Positions 1 through 10,772 of a stretch of 64,000 nucleotides of DNA are shown piece by piece. This DNA comes from Larix kaempferi (Eukaryota; Streptophyta; Pinopsida; Pinales; Pinaceae): the NCBI GenBank assembly GCA_027924585.1, contig BSBM01000386.1, forward strand, positions 5,472,501-5,536,500, in the 5' to 3' direction. Under the pieces are notes generated by a model. That model saw nothing but the letters and a program-made list of their open reading frames with translations, was not told the origin of the DNA and searched no databases. The position numbers were made by a program, and so were the translations under genes. Position 1 is the first letter of the stretch. Each line of letters starts with the position of its first letter.

Positions 1-2
1 TA

Positions 3-839
3 GTTGATTTTATGGTTTTAAAGGACCCTATGGACTTTGATATGATCCTCGGGCGTGATTAAGTTTATACTATGCATGCTGTGGTGTCTACGCTTTTTCG
101 TGTGATGCATTTCCCTCATAACGAAAACATTGTCACCATCGACCAGCTTGCATTTGTTGATCCTCCTTATTACCCATCTGTAGACCAGTCTGATCCCTCG
201 TCATTAGGCACTACTATGTCACATGCGCCTCATGTGGCATATTGTTCCTTGAGTTCAACTGCTACTGAGAAGAAGTCTCTGAGTTCATGCTTACCTTCTC
301 GGGACTTGGTCCCAGCTTTTGACCAAGTGACACCTCTATCTGAATGTTTAGATATGTATTCTATCTGGGATGATATGCTTCCTTCCGATGAAGTTTTCCT
401 AGAGTCCATAGTACAGTCTGCCATTCATTTGGATGTTGATCCAGTTGCAGTTATGTCCAACCCCGGTTTGACCTTAAAGTCTGATCTTCCTACTGTTGAG
501 TCTTTGGACTCTCCTATAGATCAGCAAATCGGTGTTCCTGCTGAGTTTGATCCTGCTTCTAGAATTTTCAACTCCCGTGATGATGAATTTGTTCCTGCAG
601 ATTCCATCATGTCCTTCAACTTTGATCTTCATCCTGAATTTGATCTTGTTGATTGTAAGTCCTCGGGCTTGGGTACCATCGAGTCTTCATGTGAAAACTC
701 TGCCTTGTTTATGCCTGTTGTTGATGATAGTGAAGTTGAAAGTATTTCTACCATAGTGACTTGTATCAGGTCTTTCTTTACATATGTTTTAGATATGATC
801 CTGGTACTAATGTTTCTTGGAGACAGGATTCTTAGCTGA
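3..839 (+). pseudogene. G1 retropepsin-like protease end plus spacer frame
   Basis: Read from base 3, the frame gives a flap-region motif of aspartic proteases, DMILGRD, then an in-frame TAA at 60-62, then YTMHAVVSTLFRVMHFPHN and a long open stretch to 839. Gypsy proteases usually show a similar (I/L)LG.D motif near their C-terminus, so the start is retrotransposon protease; the catalytic DSG/DTG would lie left of the window. The next ~230 residues are acidic and Ser/Pro-rich with no recognised fold, resembling a linker after protease. A similar flap motif with FPHN occurs on the minus strand of G8 (63660-63990). The stop codon makes this a pseudogene. I am fairly sure of protease and unsure of the linker. 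Confidence 0.65.
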
Positions 840-1504
840 ATGTATACTTGCTTACTGGTCCTTTTCGACACCTTGTGCGACTATGTCAGGTATATTCGGA
901 ACCTTGCATATAGGTTTAGGCTTCCCCACTGTTATGTTGCATTTGAACCTTTTGCCATCCGAATTCGCCATAGGGTCGAACCTGTTGGATATTGGTGTGT
1001 TAGCCATTTCTTTATGCATTTTGCACCAGTCCAACAGCAGAGCCTACCTAACATGGGTCACCCTAGTCAGCACCCTTATGCCATTCTGGTGCCCATGCTG
1101 AGTTTTTCTCATAGGTTCGGGAGCCTATTTAGATTTACCATGAATTTGAGAAGAAGCCTCATATCTTTCTTCCTCATATATTTCTGGCCATCCCTGATAA
1201 GGATCCCATCTTTGTGTTCAAATTGCATATGCATCTATTATGATCCCGCTTGCGCTAATGAGCCTGAAGCCGGCTTCCACGCTTTTAGCTCGTTGTATAA
1301 GCCTCCATCTCCAATCTCATTTCCGCTAAGCCATGTATCATTTTGCCTACGCAGTTTGACACCTTTTACCTGGAGGAGACACACCCTGAGTGTCCTTATC
1401 TTGCTCATGTTCCTTGCATTAGGAATTGCTTTGTTCCATGCGCTTGGAGCTAGTTTTGCATGTCCCTGACACTCGTTTCCTCCCATTTCGAGCATTCTTC
1501 TGCC
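840..1504 (+). other. G1 internal spacer, no recognisable gene
   Basis: About 660 bases between the protease linker and the tandem array. A 209-codon open frame crosses it (840-1469), but the peptide is hydrophobic with no motif I recognise, and a second frame overlaps it. It may be remains of pol or simply 3' spacer. Nothing else is seen. Confidence 0.4.
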
Positions 1505-1755
1505 TTCACTTCGAGCTCGTTAAAAACAGTAAGTAGGTTACGAGCAGTCTTCCACCTTTCCTTCGAGCTCGTTAAAAACAGTAAGGAGGCTATGAGCATT
1601 CTTCTACCTTCACTTTGAGCTCGTTAAAAACAGTAAGTAGGTTATGAGCATTTCTTTCATCTTCACTTCGAGCTCGTTAAAAACAGTAAGGAAGTTATGA
1701 GCATTTTCCTATCTCCTTTGAGCTCGTTAAAAACAGTAAGGAGGTCATGAGTTTA
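1505..1755 (+). repeat. 50-53 bp tandem array in G1 spacer
   Basis: Five units containing GAGCTCGTTAAAAACAGTAA start at 1513, 1565, 1617, 1670 and 1720, a period of 50-53 bp. Looser relatives of the core (CTCGTTAAA, CTCCTTAAAT, CTCTCGAAA) continue at similar spacing to about 2330, and in G2 from about 8030 to 8660. The array is therefore part of the element's 3' spacer. Tandem arrays between pol and the 3' LTR are known in Tat/Ogre-type gypsy elements. Confidence 0.85.
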
Positions 1756-3590
1756 CTTTTCCAGACTCGTTAAACCTTTATGGAAAAGATCCCTATGGAG
1801 TTCTTTTAAGCCCTTTTCAGACTCCTTAAATAGGAAAAGTTTGCCGAGCATAGTTGTCTTTTCAGGCTCGTTAAAATAACTGAACCGACATCCACTTAGG
1901 TATAGAATTACCCCTTTTCCGGGCCTTGGTGGATAATTTACGGAAAAGGTATACTCTAGGTATACTCTTGTATGCGCTAGAAGAGTTCTTCTTCCATCAT
2001 TTTACACTTTTTCGGGGAAGGAGACTAACTTTACGAAAAAGGACCTTTGGAGTCGTCTTTAGGGTTTTCAGACTCTCGAAATGTGAAAACACCAAGCGAG
2101 CACATACCAATCCGGGCTCGATGTAAAATCCACGGATAGGTGTATAGAGGACTGTTTAAGTTTTTCAACTCTATAAGCAAGAAAACACCGTCGAGCACAG
2201 ACCAATCCGGGCTCGATATAAAATCCACGGATAGGTGTATGGAGTTTTCTTCTAGGTTATTCAGACTCCTTAAATATGAAAATACCGTCGAGCATGCTTT
2301 AGTTCTTTGTCAAGCTCGTTAAAAAATGAAAAAGGAAAGGGAAGGGAAGAATGTTAAAATATCTTTCAATATGATGGCAGCAAGTCAACTATCTCCTTGA
2401 ACAAAGCACCTGTTTTGAGTCTATCAAACAAGTTGGGTTCTAGTGTTGGCCTTAGGGTAAACTTGATCTCAGAGTTCTTACTCCTCCGTTTGGTTAATTT
2501 TACAATCATATGGAGAATCTGTTAATGTCTCCTACATTGCAGATTTGCATCGTGGTCCCTTTGTGTTCAAAGCTGCCTAAGTCACTCTTGTGTCGTGCTC
2601 ACTATTCAAGGATATAACCTGTGTCGGCCATTCTGCAGTTGCCTTGACCTCATGTGTCGGCCATTCCTTGGTGTCAGTATGTTTCATCATGTGTTTAGTT
2701 CTACTCCAAATCAGCTCATACCTTTTGAGTGTCCCTCGTGTTGGATGATGGAGGATGCATTAAGGCCTCCCTTCCAACGGATTTCTTCCCATCGACTTCA
2801 GCTCATTGTGCTCTGGGAATGAAGTTTAGAGTTTCGGTTAGTACCTTGGGGATTGCAGTCATTAGTGGCAGTTTCCCTCGCTATTGGATAGATGGGAATA
2901 CGTCAATGTCTCCTATCCGATGGATTCTTCAAGTGTTCGACGGCAAGACCATCTATTCGCACTTGCTTGAATGTACTAGGTACCTTGGGTTCCATTTTCA
3001 TTATTGGTGGACACCCTCGCGTTTGTTAACGGTATACATCAATGACCGGTAATCAAACGATACCTCCCATGTTCGACAACAGCTCATTTATTCGCACGGA
3101 TAGGTTTGTACCTTGGGTTGTTTTTGGATGAAGACCTTGGGATCCTCGATAGCATCACCTCATTTATGTTATCGCCCAAGTTGCGCAAGACTGAGCCCCA
3201 CTCCTTTTGGCTCTTGATGAGACATAGATCCAGCTTGTTCTCTATGGCTATGTTCTCTAGTTTTGACATAGATCCACCTTGTATTTATGTGGCTATGTTT
3301 ACACTTATGTTCCTCATGGATCCACGCTTGTATTCTAGTGGCCATGATATATGCATCAGTATTTTGGATCATTATTGTATCCTCTTGGAGATCATGTTCC
3401 ATCATTTGAACATGGACAGTTACCCCATGGATAAGTTTGTCTGACTTTGCCTTTGCTTTCAGGTACTTCATTTGAGCCTATGATTCTTGGTTTCTCTGTT
3501 CCTCCACGATTCAACTCTTTTTTATTTTTTATAATGTATTTCGGCCATCGTTTCCCGTACTCCCTCTGACCTCATACATTAGGGGGCATC
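1756..3590 (+). other. G1 3' spacer, shared with G2
   Basis: Non-coding sequence that realigns, base block by base block, with 7970-9846 of G2. Examples are the ACTTAGGTATA...CCCCTTTT block, the TTGGGTT...TGGCCTTAGG block, and the final CATTAGGGGGCAT before the LTR. It ends in a purine-rich polypurine-tract-like stretch (3581-3587) next to the LTR. Short open frames here are broken differently in the two copies, so I do not call genes. Confidence 0.75.
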
Positions 3591-4646
3591 TGTTATAGCT
3601 TGAAATGACACCTCTCCGTCCGTGACGACACTTGTTTCCCTTGGTCGCATGACGACACTTCTTGAGATCAAGTTCAGTCACACAACAAGACATTTGTGGA
3701 TGGAGGAGTCATTTGGGACACTAAAAATGGTTGAAATTACCTCATTCTTGACCCATTTGATGTATATGACCCTTAGGAACATTTTTCCAGACCAAACCAT
3801 CTCCTGAAAATGAGCAGAAAAGCCTGTTTTTGGCCATTTTTCACTATGAGCGCGACTCTACTGTTATAATAGTAGCGTGTGTACGCGACTTTACCTCATT
3901 CATAGTAGCGCCCATTGCCATATGTACGCGACTTTGTATACTATAGAGTAGCGTACACACTTGTTTTGGTCAAAAATATCGAAATTCGAGTAAGTTAAGT
4001 TGGTTGGGAAACCTCTTGAGTGGTTGTAACTTCTTTTCCTCTTCCTCACTGACTATATAAGGAGGGTAGAAGGGTCATGTGAGAGAACTAAGCCCAATTA
4101 CAAAGTTATGCTGGAGGAATGGAGACTCTCATCCCCCTCTCTTGTGCTTAAGTTTTGGTAAACCCTAGTACAATTGCTTAGAGGCTGGGATCCTTGGAGA
4201 ACGGAAGCAGGAGACCTTGAATCTAGGTTTCGTGAAGTGCCAAGCTTGGAAGAAGGTATAATTGTATGTACTTGCTTTCATTCATTAATAAAGATCAGAC
4301 GTTCTTCTCTTTCCAAATATGACCTATTAATGTGTCTTAAGATTTGATCACTGTTTGATTATAGTTTGATGTCTCTTTCCATTATAGATATCAGTATTAT
4401 ATATGTAGTCAAATGTATTTGAGAAAGGTATCAAGTTGTTTTGCAGGTCTGGGCATTGCGACACTGGATAAGCATTGAAGAGCGAGGGAGGAAAAGCTAG
4501 GATCAACCTTCTGAATGAGGTGCCTACATCTCTAAACCCTAATCTCTTCATTTATTTGTTGTACTTGCATAATGCTTGTAAGTCTATCTTTATCACCGTA
4601 AGTTGGTAGTTTCTCCCCTGAACTATAGGTGCATTTTCCCCACAAC
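3591..4646 (+). repeat. G1 3' LTR
   Basis: About 1056 bp running from TGTTATAGCTTG, just after the purine tract, to ...CCCCACAACA. The start matches the G2 LTR (TGTTATTGG, 9847) and the G3 LTR in reverse (29686). All three share the TCTCCGTC block near the start and a TATA-like box. The next five bases, GCAAT (4647-4651), would be the target-site duplication to look for left of the window. Confidence 0.75.
4054..4060 (+). promoter_or_regulatory. TATA box in G1 LTR
   Basis: TATATAA followed by GGAGGG, about 460 bp into the LTR, where the Pol II promoter of an LTR element would lie. The G2 LTR has ATAAATA at 10281 and the G3 LTR has TATTTAT (minus strand) at 29239-29245 in matching contexts. 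Confidence 0.5.
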
Positions 4647-5404
4647 AGCAATGCCTACTGTGAGAGCAGACAGAGAAATGGATGCTTATTTCTTTTTCAA
4701 CTAGATCATTGCTAGAATTGGTATCCCCAAAGAGATCGTCATGGACCATGGTTGAAATTTTCAAAACAACATGATCACCGAGTTGTATACTATGCTAGGT
4801 TTTCGACAAGAACTTTCATCCTCATTCTATCCACAGGCGAATGGTCAGGTCGTAGCGGTCAACAAAAATTTGAAAACCATCCTTCAAAAGAACCGTTAAT
4901 GCTAGTTGATCTAACTGGCACATCATGTTGTACCCCAATCTTTGGGATTACCGGTCTAATGTTAAGACTTCTACCAGGTTCTCACCTTTCCAACTCGTTC
5001 ATGGGGTGGAAGTAGTTATTCCGGTTGAATGAAAGATTCCCTCATTAAAGTTGGTTGTCCAACTACTCCCTGAAACTTCAGCTTTGGAAGAGTGTTTGTT
5101 GCATTTAGAACATTTAGATGAAAAGCGACACGACGCACTTACAACAAACGAGGCTCATAAAAGTAGAGTCAAGCGTCAGTAGGACAAGTTTGTGAAACCG
5201 AGGGTGTTCTTTGAAGGAGACCTTGTTTTTCTCTATGTCCATGGCAAAGATGCCTTGGGTGCAGGCAAGTTCAAATCTATGTTGGGTGGACCGTATATTC
5301 TCTCTAAAGTTATGAAGAAAGGATCCTATGAGCTAACTGACTATGAGGGTTGTAAGTTTCTTGAGCCGAGAAAAGGGCTCTACATGAAAAAGTATTATGC
5401 TTAG
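4647..5404 (+). pseudogene. G2 integrase, core and C-terminal part
   Basis: Integrase of a Ty3/gypsy element, which joins the cDNA to host DNA. Visible core motifs are IGIPKEIVMDHG (second catalytic Asp) and SSFYPQANGQV. The residue expected to be the catalytic Glu after GQV reads Val (GTA at 4852-4854). A non-catalytic C-terminal region follows (LDEKR..., KFVKPRVFFEGDLVFLY, ALGAGKFKSM, GPYILSKV) and ends LYMKKYYA-stop at 5404. The 70-codon stretch from 5192 is uninterrupted. Upstream there are stops (the first near 4704) and a frameshift around 4900-5190. The N-terminal HHCC domain is absent. It is a dead copy. Confidence 0.85.
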
Positions 5405-5518
5405 GCCTTGATTCTTTTTCTTGTATTATAACTGTATTATTCTATTATTTTGATTTTCATTGCATATTATGTGTCTTCTAGGTTGTGGTTTCACATGAAA
5501 ACCAAGTGATTTATAGGA

Positions 5519-5905
5519 TTCGCAGATGGTTCTAGCCACCACACCCGCCAGTTGGCTTCAGCAACTTGGTTTATTTACTCACCGTCTAGCCAACTCGTGT
5601 ATTCAGGAGGTTCTTGCTTAGGCCCTATGACAAAAAATGTACCTGAGTATAGTGCAGTAATTGAGTTGCTCTGAGATGCTATTTATCATGGAATTTCACA
5701 TTTGGAGGTACTACTTGACTCAGAGTTAGTTGTACTTCAGTTGAAGGTGACTATAGGGTTCAGGATCCTGTTTTGCTTCGTCAGTTTTTGCATGTCAGTT
5801 TACTTGAAAGACATTTTGATTTTATCACATTTCAACACATTTCAATAAATTTAAATGCATTAGCTGACTCATATGCAAACTATATTCTAGATTGGCATCT
5901 TTACC
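5519..5905 (+). pseudogene. G2 RNase H-like domain downstream of integrase
   Basis: Reading from 5519 gives FADGSS, then VPEYSAVIELL, then LEVLLDSELVV and, after a frameshift, NALADSYAN. These supply the four acidic positions of the RNase H fold in order: Asp 5525-5527, Glu 5645-5647, Asp 5717-5719, Asp 5866-5868. It is preceded by the integrase stop (5404) and a T-rich stretch ending TTCTAG. A second, archaeal-type RNase H is known in Tat-lineage gypsy elements, where it may support replication. Here it carries an in-frame TGA (5672-5674) and a frameshift before the last Asp, so it is inactive. Fold assignment is from motifs only. Confidence 0.7.
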
Positions 5906-6081
5906 ATACACAATCACATTAAGCATTCACATAAATACAAGAAACACATGTATATATAAAATCGGTACTATATATATCCGTATCAAAAAATATGAGTTTG
6001 AGTCAATAGTATGTCGCAGTGTCACATCAATATACAAAAGTGGGCTCAAAAGCCCTAAAAAATATACATATTTATTTCTCC

Positions 6082-7316
6082 CTATGGAGAAGGATGGGCC
6101 TCTTCCAACTCTTCTACAACCTCTCTATAACAGATGACGAGCCTGGATACTTTCCTAAGTAACCTAATCCATGTTGGGGACACACCCACAACATTCTCCT
6201 GCATATCGAGTGACATCCACTCAATCTTGTAGGTCGGGATATCATGAGTCGACCAACTCATCTTCCCGTCTATGCTCACTAGAATTGCATCAGCTGCTCT
6301 AGGATCAGTCGGACGTGTAAATGTACGAGGATGTCCCTAAGGCCGCATAGGTCCCACATTTTCATAAATCATGCTAACTCATCATAAAAATTATATACAT
6401 AAAAATGAAATAAATTTCCAAAGTTTAAACATGTCTTACCCATCTATCCCCGGGCTAATCTTGGAGGAAGAGAGAGCTCTGGATCTCCATGGAAATCCAT
6501 ACCAGCATAGGGAAACTACTCTACAGCTAGAACATGACGGCCCCACCATGCTAAGTAATCCTCATCTTCATATGAGAGACTCGTCTCGCCACCACCCTAG
6601 TGCAAGAATATGTCTCCCCATCTAGTCATCAAAGGATCGCAAGGATTGAGCACCGGTATGGAAACTCCCAAACTTAGGGCAAGAACCCTCTCAAAGAAGA
6701 AAGTACATAATATGCTACCATATCCAAAGTTTTTCTTCTTTCATGTCTTACACTCAGTCAACTGGTTCTTCATGCTCACCAAAAGACTCGGACACCAGTC
6801 GAATACTACACCCCGTAAGCAATCAACACCAATCTCCATATAGTTCCTCGAAGCCAAGTGTTGTGCAGCGCCCCCTCCAATCTTGTTTAGAGTACTCAAT
6901 ATGACCTTCAAAGGGAAGCTCACAATGGAGCCGATGGGGACTTGGATGCCACTTTTTTGAGTGTCTGGAAAACAATAGGTGTTGATATAATCTTGTATTG
7001 ATAGGGCACCAACCCCTCTGAGTGTGCCTTTCAGGTTTACCACTTACTCTCTACGGGATAAACCTATTATGCATTAAATGTTTTCAATGTTGAGTTCAAG
7101 TATCTCTCCCTGGAGATAGAACACTCCTTGGTTTGCATCCCAATAGTTAACAATCATTTGGAGTAATTGTGTTTGCGCTTTCATGCTTGTAGTTCGGAAA
7201 AATTTAAGTAACCCACGTCTTCTTAATTCATTTAGTGTTAATGGATCTCCCATAGCATGTATATCCATGTCCTCATGCTCCCTTTCCCTCCATGTTAGCA
7301 CTATACCTGCATTCAT
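6082..7316 (-). pseudogene. Antisense ORF between G2 pol and 3' LTR
   Basis: Minus-strand frames 7316-7074, 7043-6741 and onward read as one decayed protein. Motifs in order are LTLNELRRRGLLKFF, QLLQMIVNYWDANQG, SIQDYINTYCFPDTQKSG, LASRNYMEIGVDCLRGVVFDWCPSLL and MKNQLTECK, and, after a stop, NFGYGSILCTFFFERV, MTRWGDIFL and YAGMDFHGDPELSLPP. I recognise this as a protein seen with plant Tat-type gypsy elements; its function is not known to me. A possible intron (GTAAGA at 6439 to TTAG at 6337, minus strand) precedes a last open segment ending in an acidic tail at 6082. Its position and orientation recall the antisense gene of maize Grande. Stops make it a pseudogene. Confidence 0.65.
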
Positions 7317-7969
7317 TCAACCATTTCATCATTTAGTTTTAGTTTTTCTCATTTTAAACCATGGCACCCGCGATTATACTTACTAGACAGATGCGGGTAC
7401 CCACCGGTTGGTTTATAGCAAAGTAGCGCATTTTTCTCGTACTCGCGAGTTTGCTATAGGTCAAACTGCATGTACAAGGCCCTAATTTTTAAAACTTTAC
7501 AAAAAGCAAAAATAACCACCAAAAATTAAAAAAAATGGTTTGAATTGAAAGTAGAAGGAGAGACCACTTACTTGCAATTGGAAGAATCTGATTTGGTGGC
7601 CTGGTGTAACCGCTACGAGCGTTTGAAGTAGGAGGCTCTTTTCACCCTTTTGCTCCAACAAATGAATTGGTGAGTTTTTTTTCCATTTTCAAATCTATTT
7701 ATAAAATTCACTTTCAATTTTTACCCACTTTTATCATTTTGATATAGTTTCAAAATTGTTTCTTAACTTTATTTAATCAACTAATGCACTTTTTTAAGTT
7801 TCTTTGATTAGGTGAAGTTCGAAGCAACATTTCTCATAACTCTTTACAATGATGGTCTATAAAGGCTTGATTTTCCTTGTGACACATTAGTTTGGTACAA
7901 TACTTCTTGTCATCTTATGTCGTAATGAAAATCTCTTTTTACTAATCTGGTTGTCCCCATTGATATTGA
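7317..7969 (+). other. G2 spacer with CGCG-type motifs
   Basis: No gene seen. It holds CCCGCGATTATAC, GCGGGTACCC, AAGTAGCGCA and CTCGCGAG (7365-7455). Similar short motifs lie in the LTRs of G1, G2 and G3. The rest is A/T-rich. Confidence 0.4.
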
Positions 7970-9846
7970 TAGGTTTTCGTCATTTGACAAGGTCAAGGAA
8001 CATAGTTCCTTGACACCTATAGAGTTTTCTAAGCCCTTCTTAGACTCTTTAAAATCAAACAAGATCGCCGAGTATACTTGTCACTTCAGACTCGTGAAAG
8101 GAATTGAAGCGATGCCCACTTAGGTATAAGTTTACCCCTTTTTCGGACCTTCGTGGATTAGTTACGAAAAAGGTATACTCTAGTCATACGTGGCTAGAAG
8201 AGTTATTCTCTCATTGTTTTACATTTTTTCGGGTAAGGAGACTAACTGTATGAAAAATGACTTTTTGGAGTCTCCTTTAAGGTTTTCAAACTCTCGAAAC
8301 ATGAAAATACCAAGTGAGCATTCACTAAATCAGGCTCGATGTGAAATTGACGAGTAAGTATATGGAGTTCTTGTTTAATTTTTTCAGACTACTTAAATAC
8401 GAAAACACTGGCGAGCATGAACATATCCAAGCTCGATATTAAAATCCATGGATCATTGTATCGAGTACTAGTCTATCTCTTCTTCAAACTCGTTAAAAAA
8501 TGAAGACGGTCTTGAGTTTCCCTCCCACGGACTTGTTAAATCACACATGGTTGGACTTATATCAAGCAGTCTTCTCCCTCTTTCTTCGATCTTGCTTTCA
8601 AAAATGAAGAAGGACTATTGAGTTTGCTTTCTTGGACTCATTAAAACTAACAAGAAGGATATTCTTTAAATAAAAAGAGAAAAGGGAAGGGAAGTATGTC
8701 AAATATATTTCACTATAAAGGAACCAATTCATTTACGTCCTTGAGCACAACACCTTTTTGAGTCTTTCAAACAAGTTGGGTTTTAGTTTTTGGCCTTAGG
8801 ATTTACCCGATCTCAGAGTTTTACTCCTCCGATTGGTTACTCTTCCAGTCATATGGAGAATCTGTTAATGTTTCCTACATTACAGATTTGTATCATGATC
8901 CCCTTACTGTCAAAGCTGCCTAAGTCACTCATGTGTCGTGATCAATGTTCAAGGATAAACCCTTATGTCAACCATTCTACAGCTACCTTGATCTCATATG
9001 TCGAACATTCCTTGGTGTCATTTGGTTTCATCATGTACTCATTCCTATTCCCAATCAAATAAACCTTTTGATTCTTCCTTGTGTTGAATGATGGAGGATG
9101 CCTTCAGGCCTCCCTTCCAACGGACTTCTTCCCATCAACTTCAACACATCTTGCTCTGGGAATGAAGTTTATAGTTTCGGGTAGTACCTTGGGGATTGCA
9201 GTCATTAATGGAAATTTCCCTCTCTGTTGAATAGTGGGAATACATCAATGCCCCCTACTTAATGGATTCTTCAAGTGTTCAACTTCAAAACTTTGTATTC
9301 ACATCTGTTAGAATGTACTAGGTACCTTGGGTCCCATTTTCATTATCAGTGGGCATCCCTCGCATTTGTTAATGGTATACATCAATAACTGGTAATAAAA
9401 CGGAATCCTCCATGTTTGACTTCAGCTCATTTATTTGCATGGTTAGGATTCGTACCTTGAGATGGTTTGGATGAAGACCTTGGGCCTATTATAGCATTAT
9501 CACTTTTTGTTATTTCCCAAGCTGTGCAAGACTGAGCCACACCAATTTTGGCTCTTGATGAGACATAGATCCAGCTTGTTGTTATGGATTTGATCTGCTG
9601 TTTGACATGGATCCATGCTTTTATGTCAGTGGCCATGCTATATACATCTTTCAGTTATGTATTGGAGTTTATGTTCTCTCACCCTGAACATCTCCTGATG
9701 TCAAGATTGTAATCTGCTCACTGGCCTTTGTTTTGTTTCAGGTACTGGTTGTGACCTCATCCTGTGGTCTCTTTGCTCCTCCTCTACTTGGATTGTAATG
9801 TATTTCGGCCATCGCTTTCCTCTGACCTCACACATTAGGGGGCATT
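7970..9846 (+). other. G2 3' spacer, homologous to G1 spacer
   Basis: Aligns with 1790-3590, including the degenerate CTCGTTAAA-type units and the terminal CATTAGGGGGCAT purine tract before the LTR. Scattered small indels and substitutions separate the two copies. No convincing gene: the 90-codon frame at 8790-9062 is not kept in the other copy. Confidence 0.75.
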
Positions 9847-10772
9847 TGTTATTGGTCAAATTAGCACTTCTCCGTCTATGACCACATTGCTCTGTCGGTC
9901 ACACTAAATGAAAAAATGGATTGAAGATATTACCTTGACCTTAGATGAATTTAAGATGAACCTTATAATCCCTCACCCAAAAGCATCTTTCTTTACCTAT
10001 TTTAAATCATAACCGCGACTATCATACTTTTCATCCAATGGGTCAACTACGGGTATCAATACTGACAACCCGCGGGTGTCAACAAAAGTGTTGCACTCGC
10101 TACTTGCAAGCTGAAGAACTCGCAAGTCACTCAGTAGTTTCCTCATTCTATAGTCGCGGGTGTCTTAAGAAAACTTTTAAAAATAAATAAAAGCATGAAT
10201 TGGGATTAGTTGAGACATGTATCCAACCTCCCCAACTTCCCAACTCAACCACCTTTCGAACTAAATCCTCTTTCCTTGGCATAAATACAAGGGGAGGGCT
10301 TTAGAAAGGGACCTAATGTTCATGGAAGAAATTTATGGTGGAGGAATTCATAGTTAAGAGAGAGGAGCAGGAACCCAGGGTTTGGTTACGAAGGTTCCTG
10401 ACGTAGAGCAAGGTATGACTGATGTACTTTTATGCATTTATTAATAAAGATCAAGACATTTCTTCCTTTCCCAATAAAATTGTTAACATATATTGTTGTT
10501 TTGATTATTAATTGATGTTATGTTATATTGTAAATATCAATCTTTATTTATAGTGAAACTGGATTGAGGAAGGTTCTGGTTTGTTTTGTAGGTTGTTGTT
10601 GTAGTAGAGGACGAGAGAAAATATTTGACCAACCGTCATACATAAGGTACATGTTTCTCTTACTTCAACTCCATTTTCTTATAACAATATTTACAAACCC
10701 CTGTATGTCTATCTTTTCAACCCCCGTACATTGGTAGTCTTCCCCTACTATAAGGTAAATTTCCTAACAACA
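9847..10772 (+). repeat. G2 3' LTR
   Basis: About 926 bp from TGTTATTGGTC to ...CCTAACAACA. It is the same LTR family as 3591-4646, with a shared start, a TATA-like ATAAATA near 10281 and a shared tail (TAATAAAGATCA, then ...CTATAAGGT). It is followed by sequence of a different kind on the minus strand, so the G2 right edge is here. Confidence 0.75.

Larger units (their letters stand above)
1..4646 (+). mobile_element. G1: Tat-like Ty3/gypsy element, 3' part
   Basis: The right-hand portion of an LTR retrotransposon: the end of a protease-like frame, a long non-coding 3' spacer with a tandem array, a purine-rich stretch (AGGGGGCATC) and an LTR starting TGTTATAG. The left end is outside the window. 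No RT, RNase H or integrase lies between protease and LTR, so this copy is a deletion derivative or a short family. It is followed directly by integrase sequence in the same orientation, which suggests that it sits inside G2. The Tat assignment rests on the LTR shared with G3 and on the G2 layout, and is an inference. Confidence 0.75.
4647..10772 (+). mobile_element. G2: Tat-like Ty3/gypsy element, 3' part
   Basis: From the integrase core onward: integrase C-terminus, an RNase H-like domain, an antisense reading frame, a long spacer homologous to the G1 spacer, and a 3' LTR. Everything upstream of the integrase core is missing here because G1 interrupts it. If that reading is right, the N-terminal part of integrase lies left of the G1 5' LTR, outside the window. 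A second RNase H and an antisense ORF between pol and the 3' LTR are both known for the Tat lineage. Confidence 0.75.

Noticed and set aside
72-839. 255-codon frame as a host gene
   Set aside because: The frame continues upstream through a stop into a protease flap motif, so it is retroelement sequence.
840-1469. 209-codon plus-strand frame
   Set aside because: Hydrophobic with no motif, overlapped by another open frame, located in retroelement spacer.
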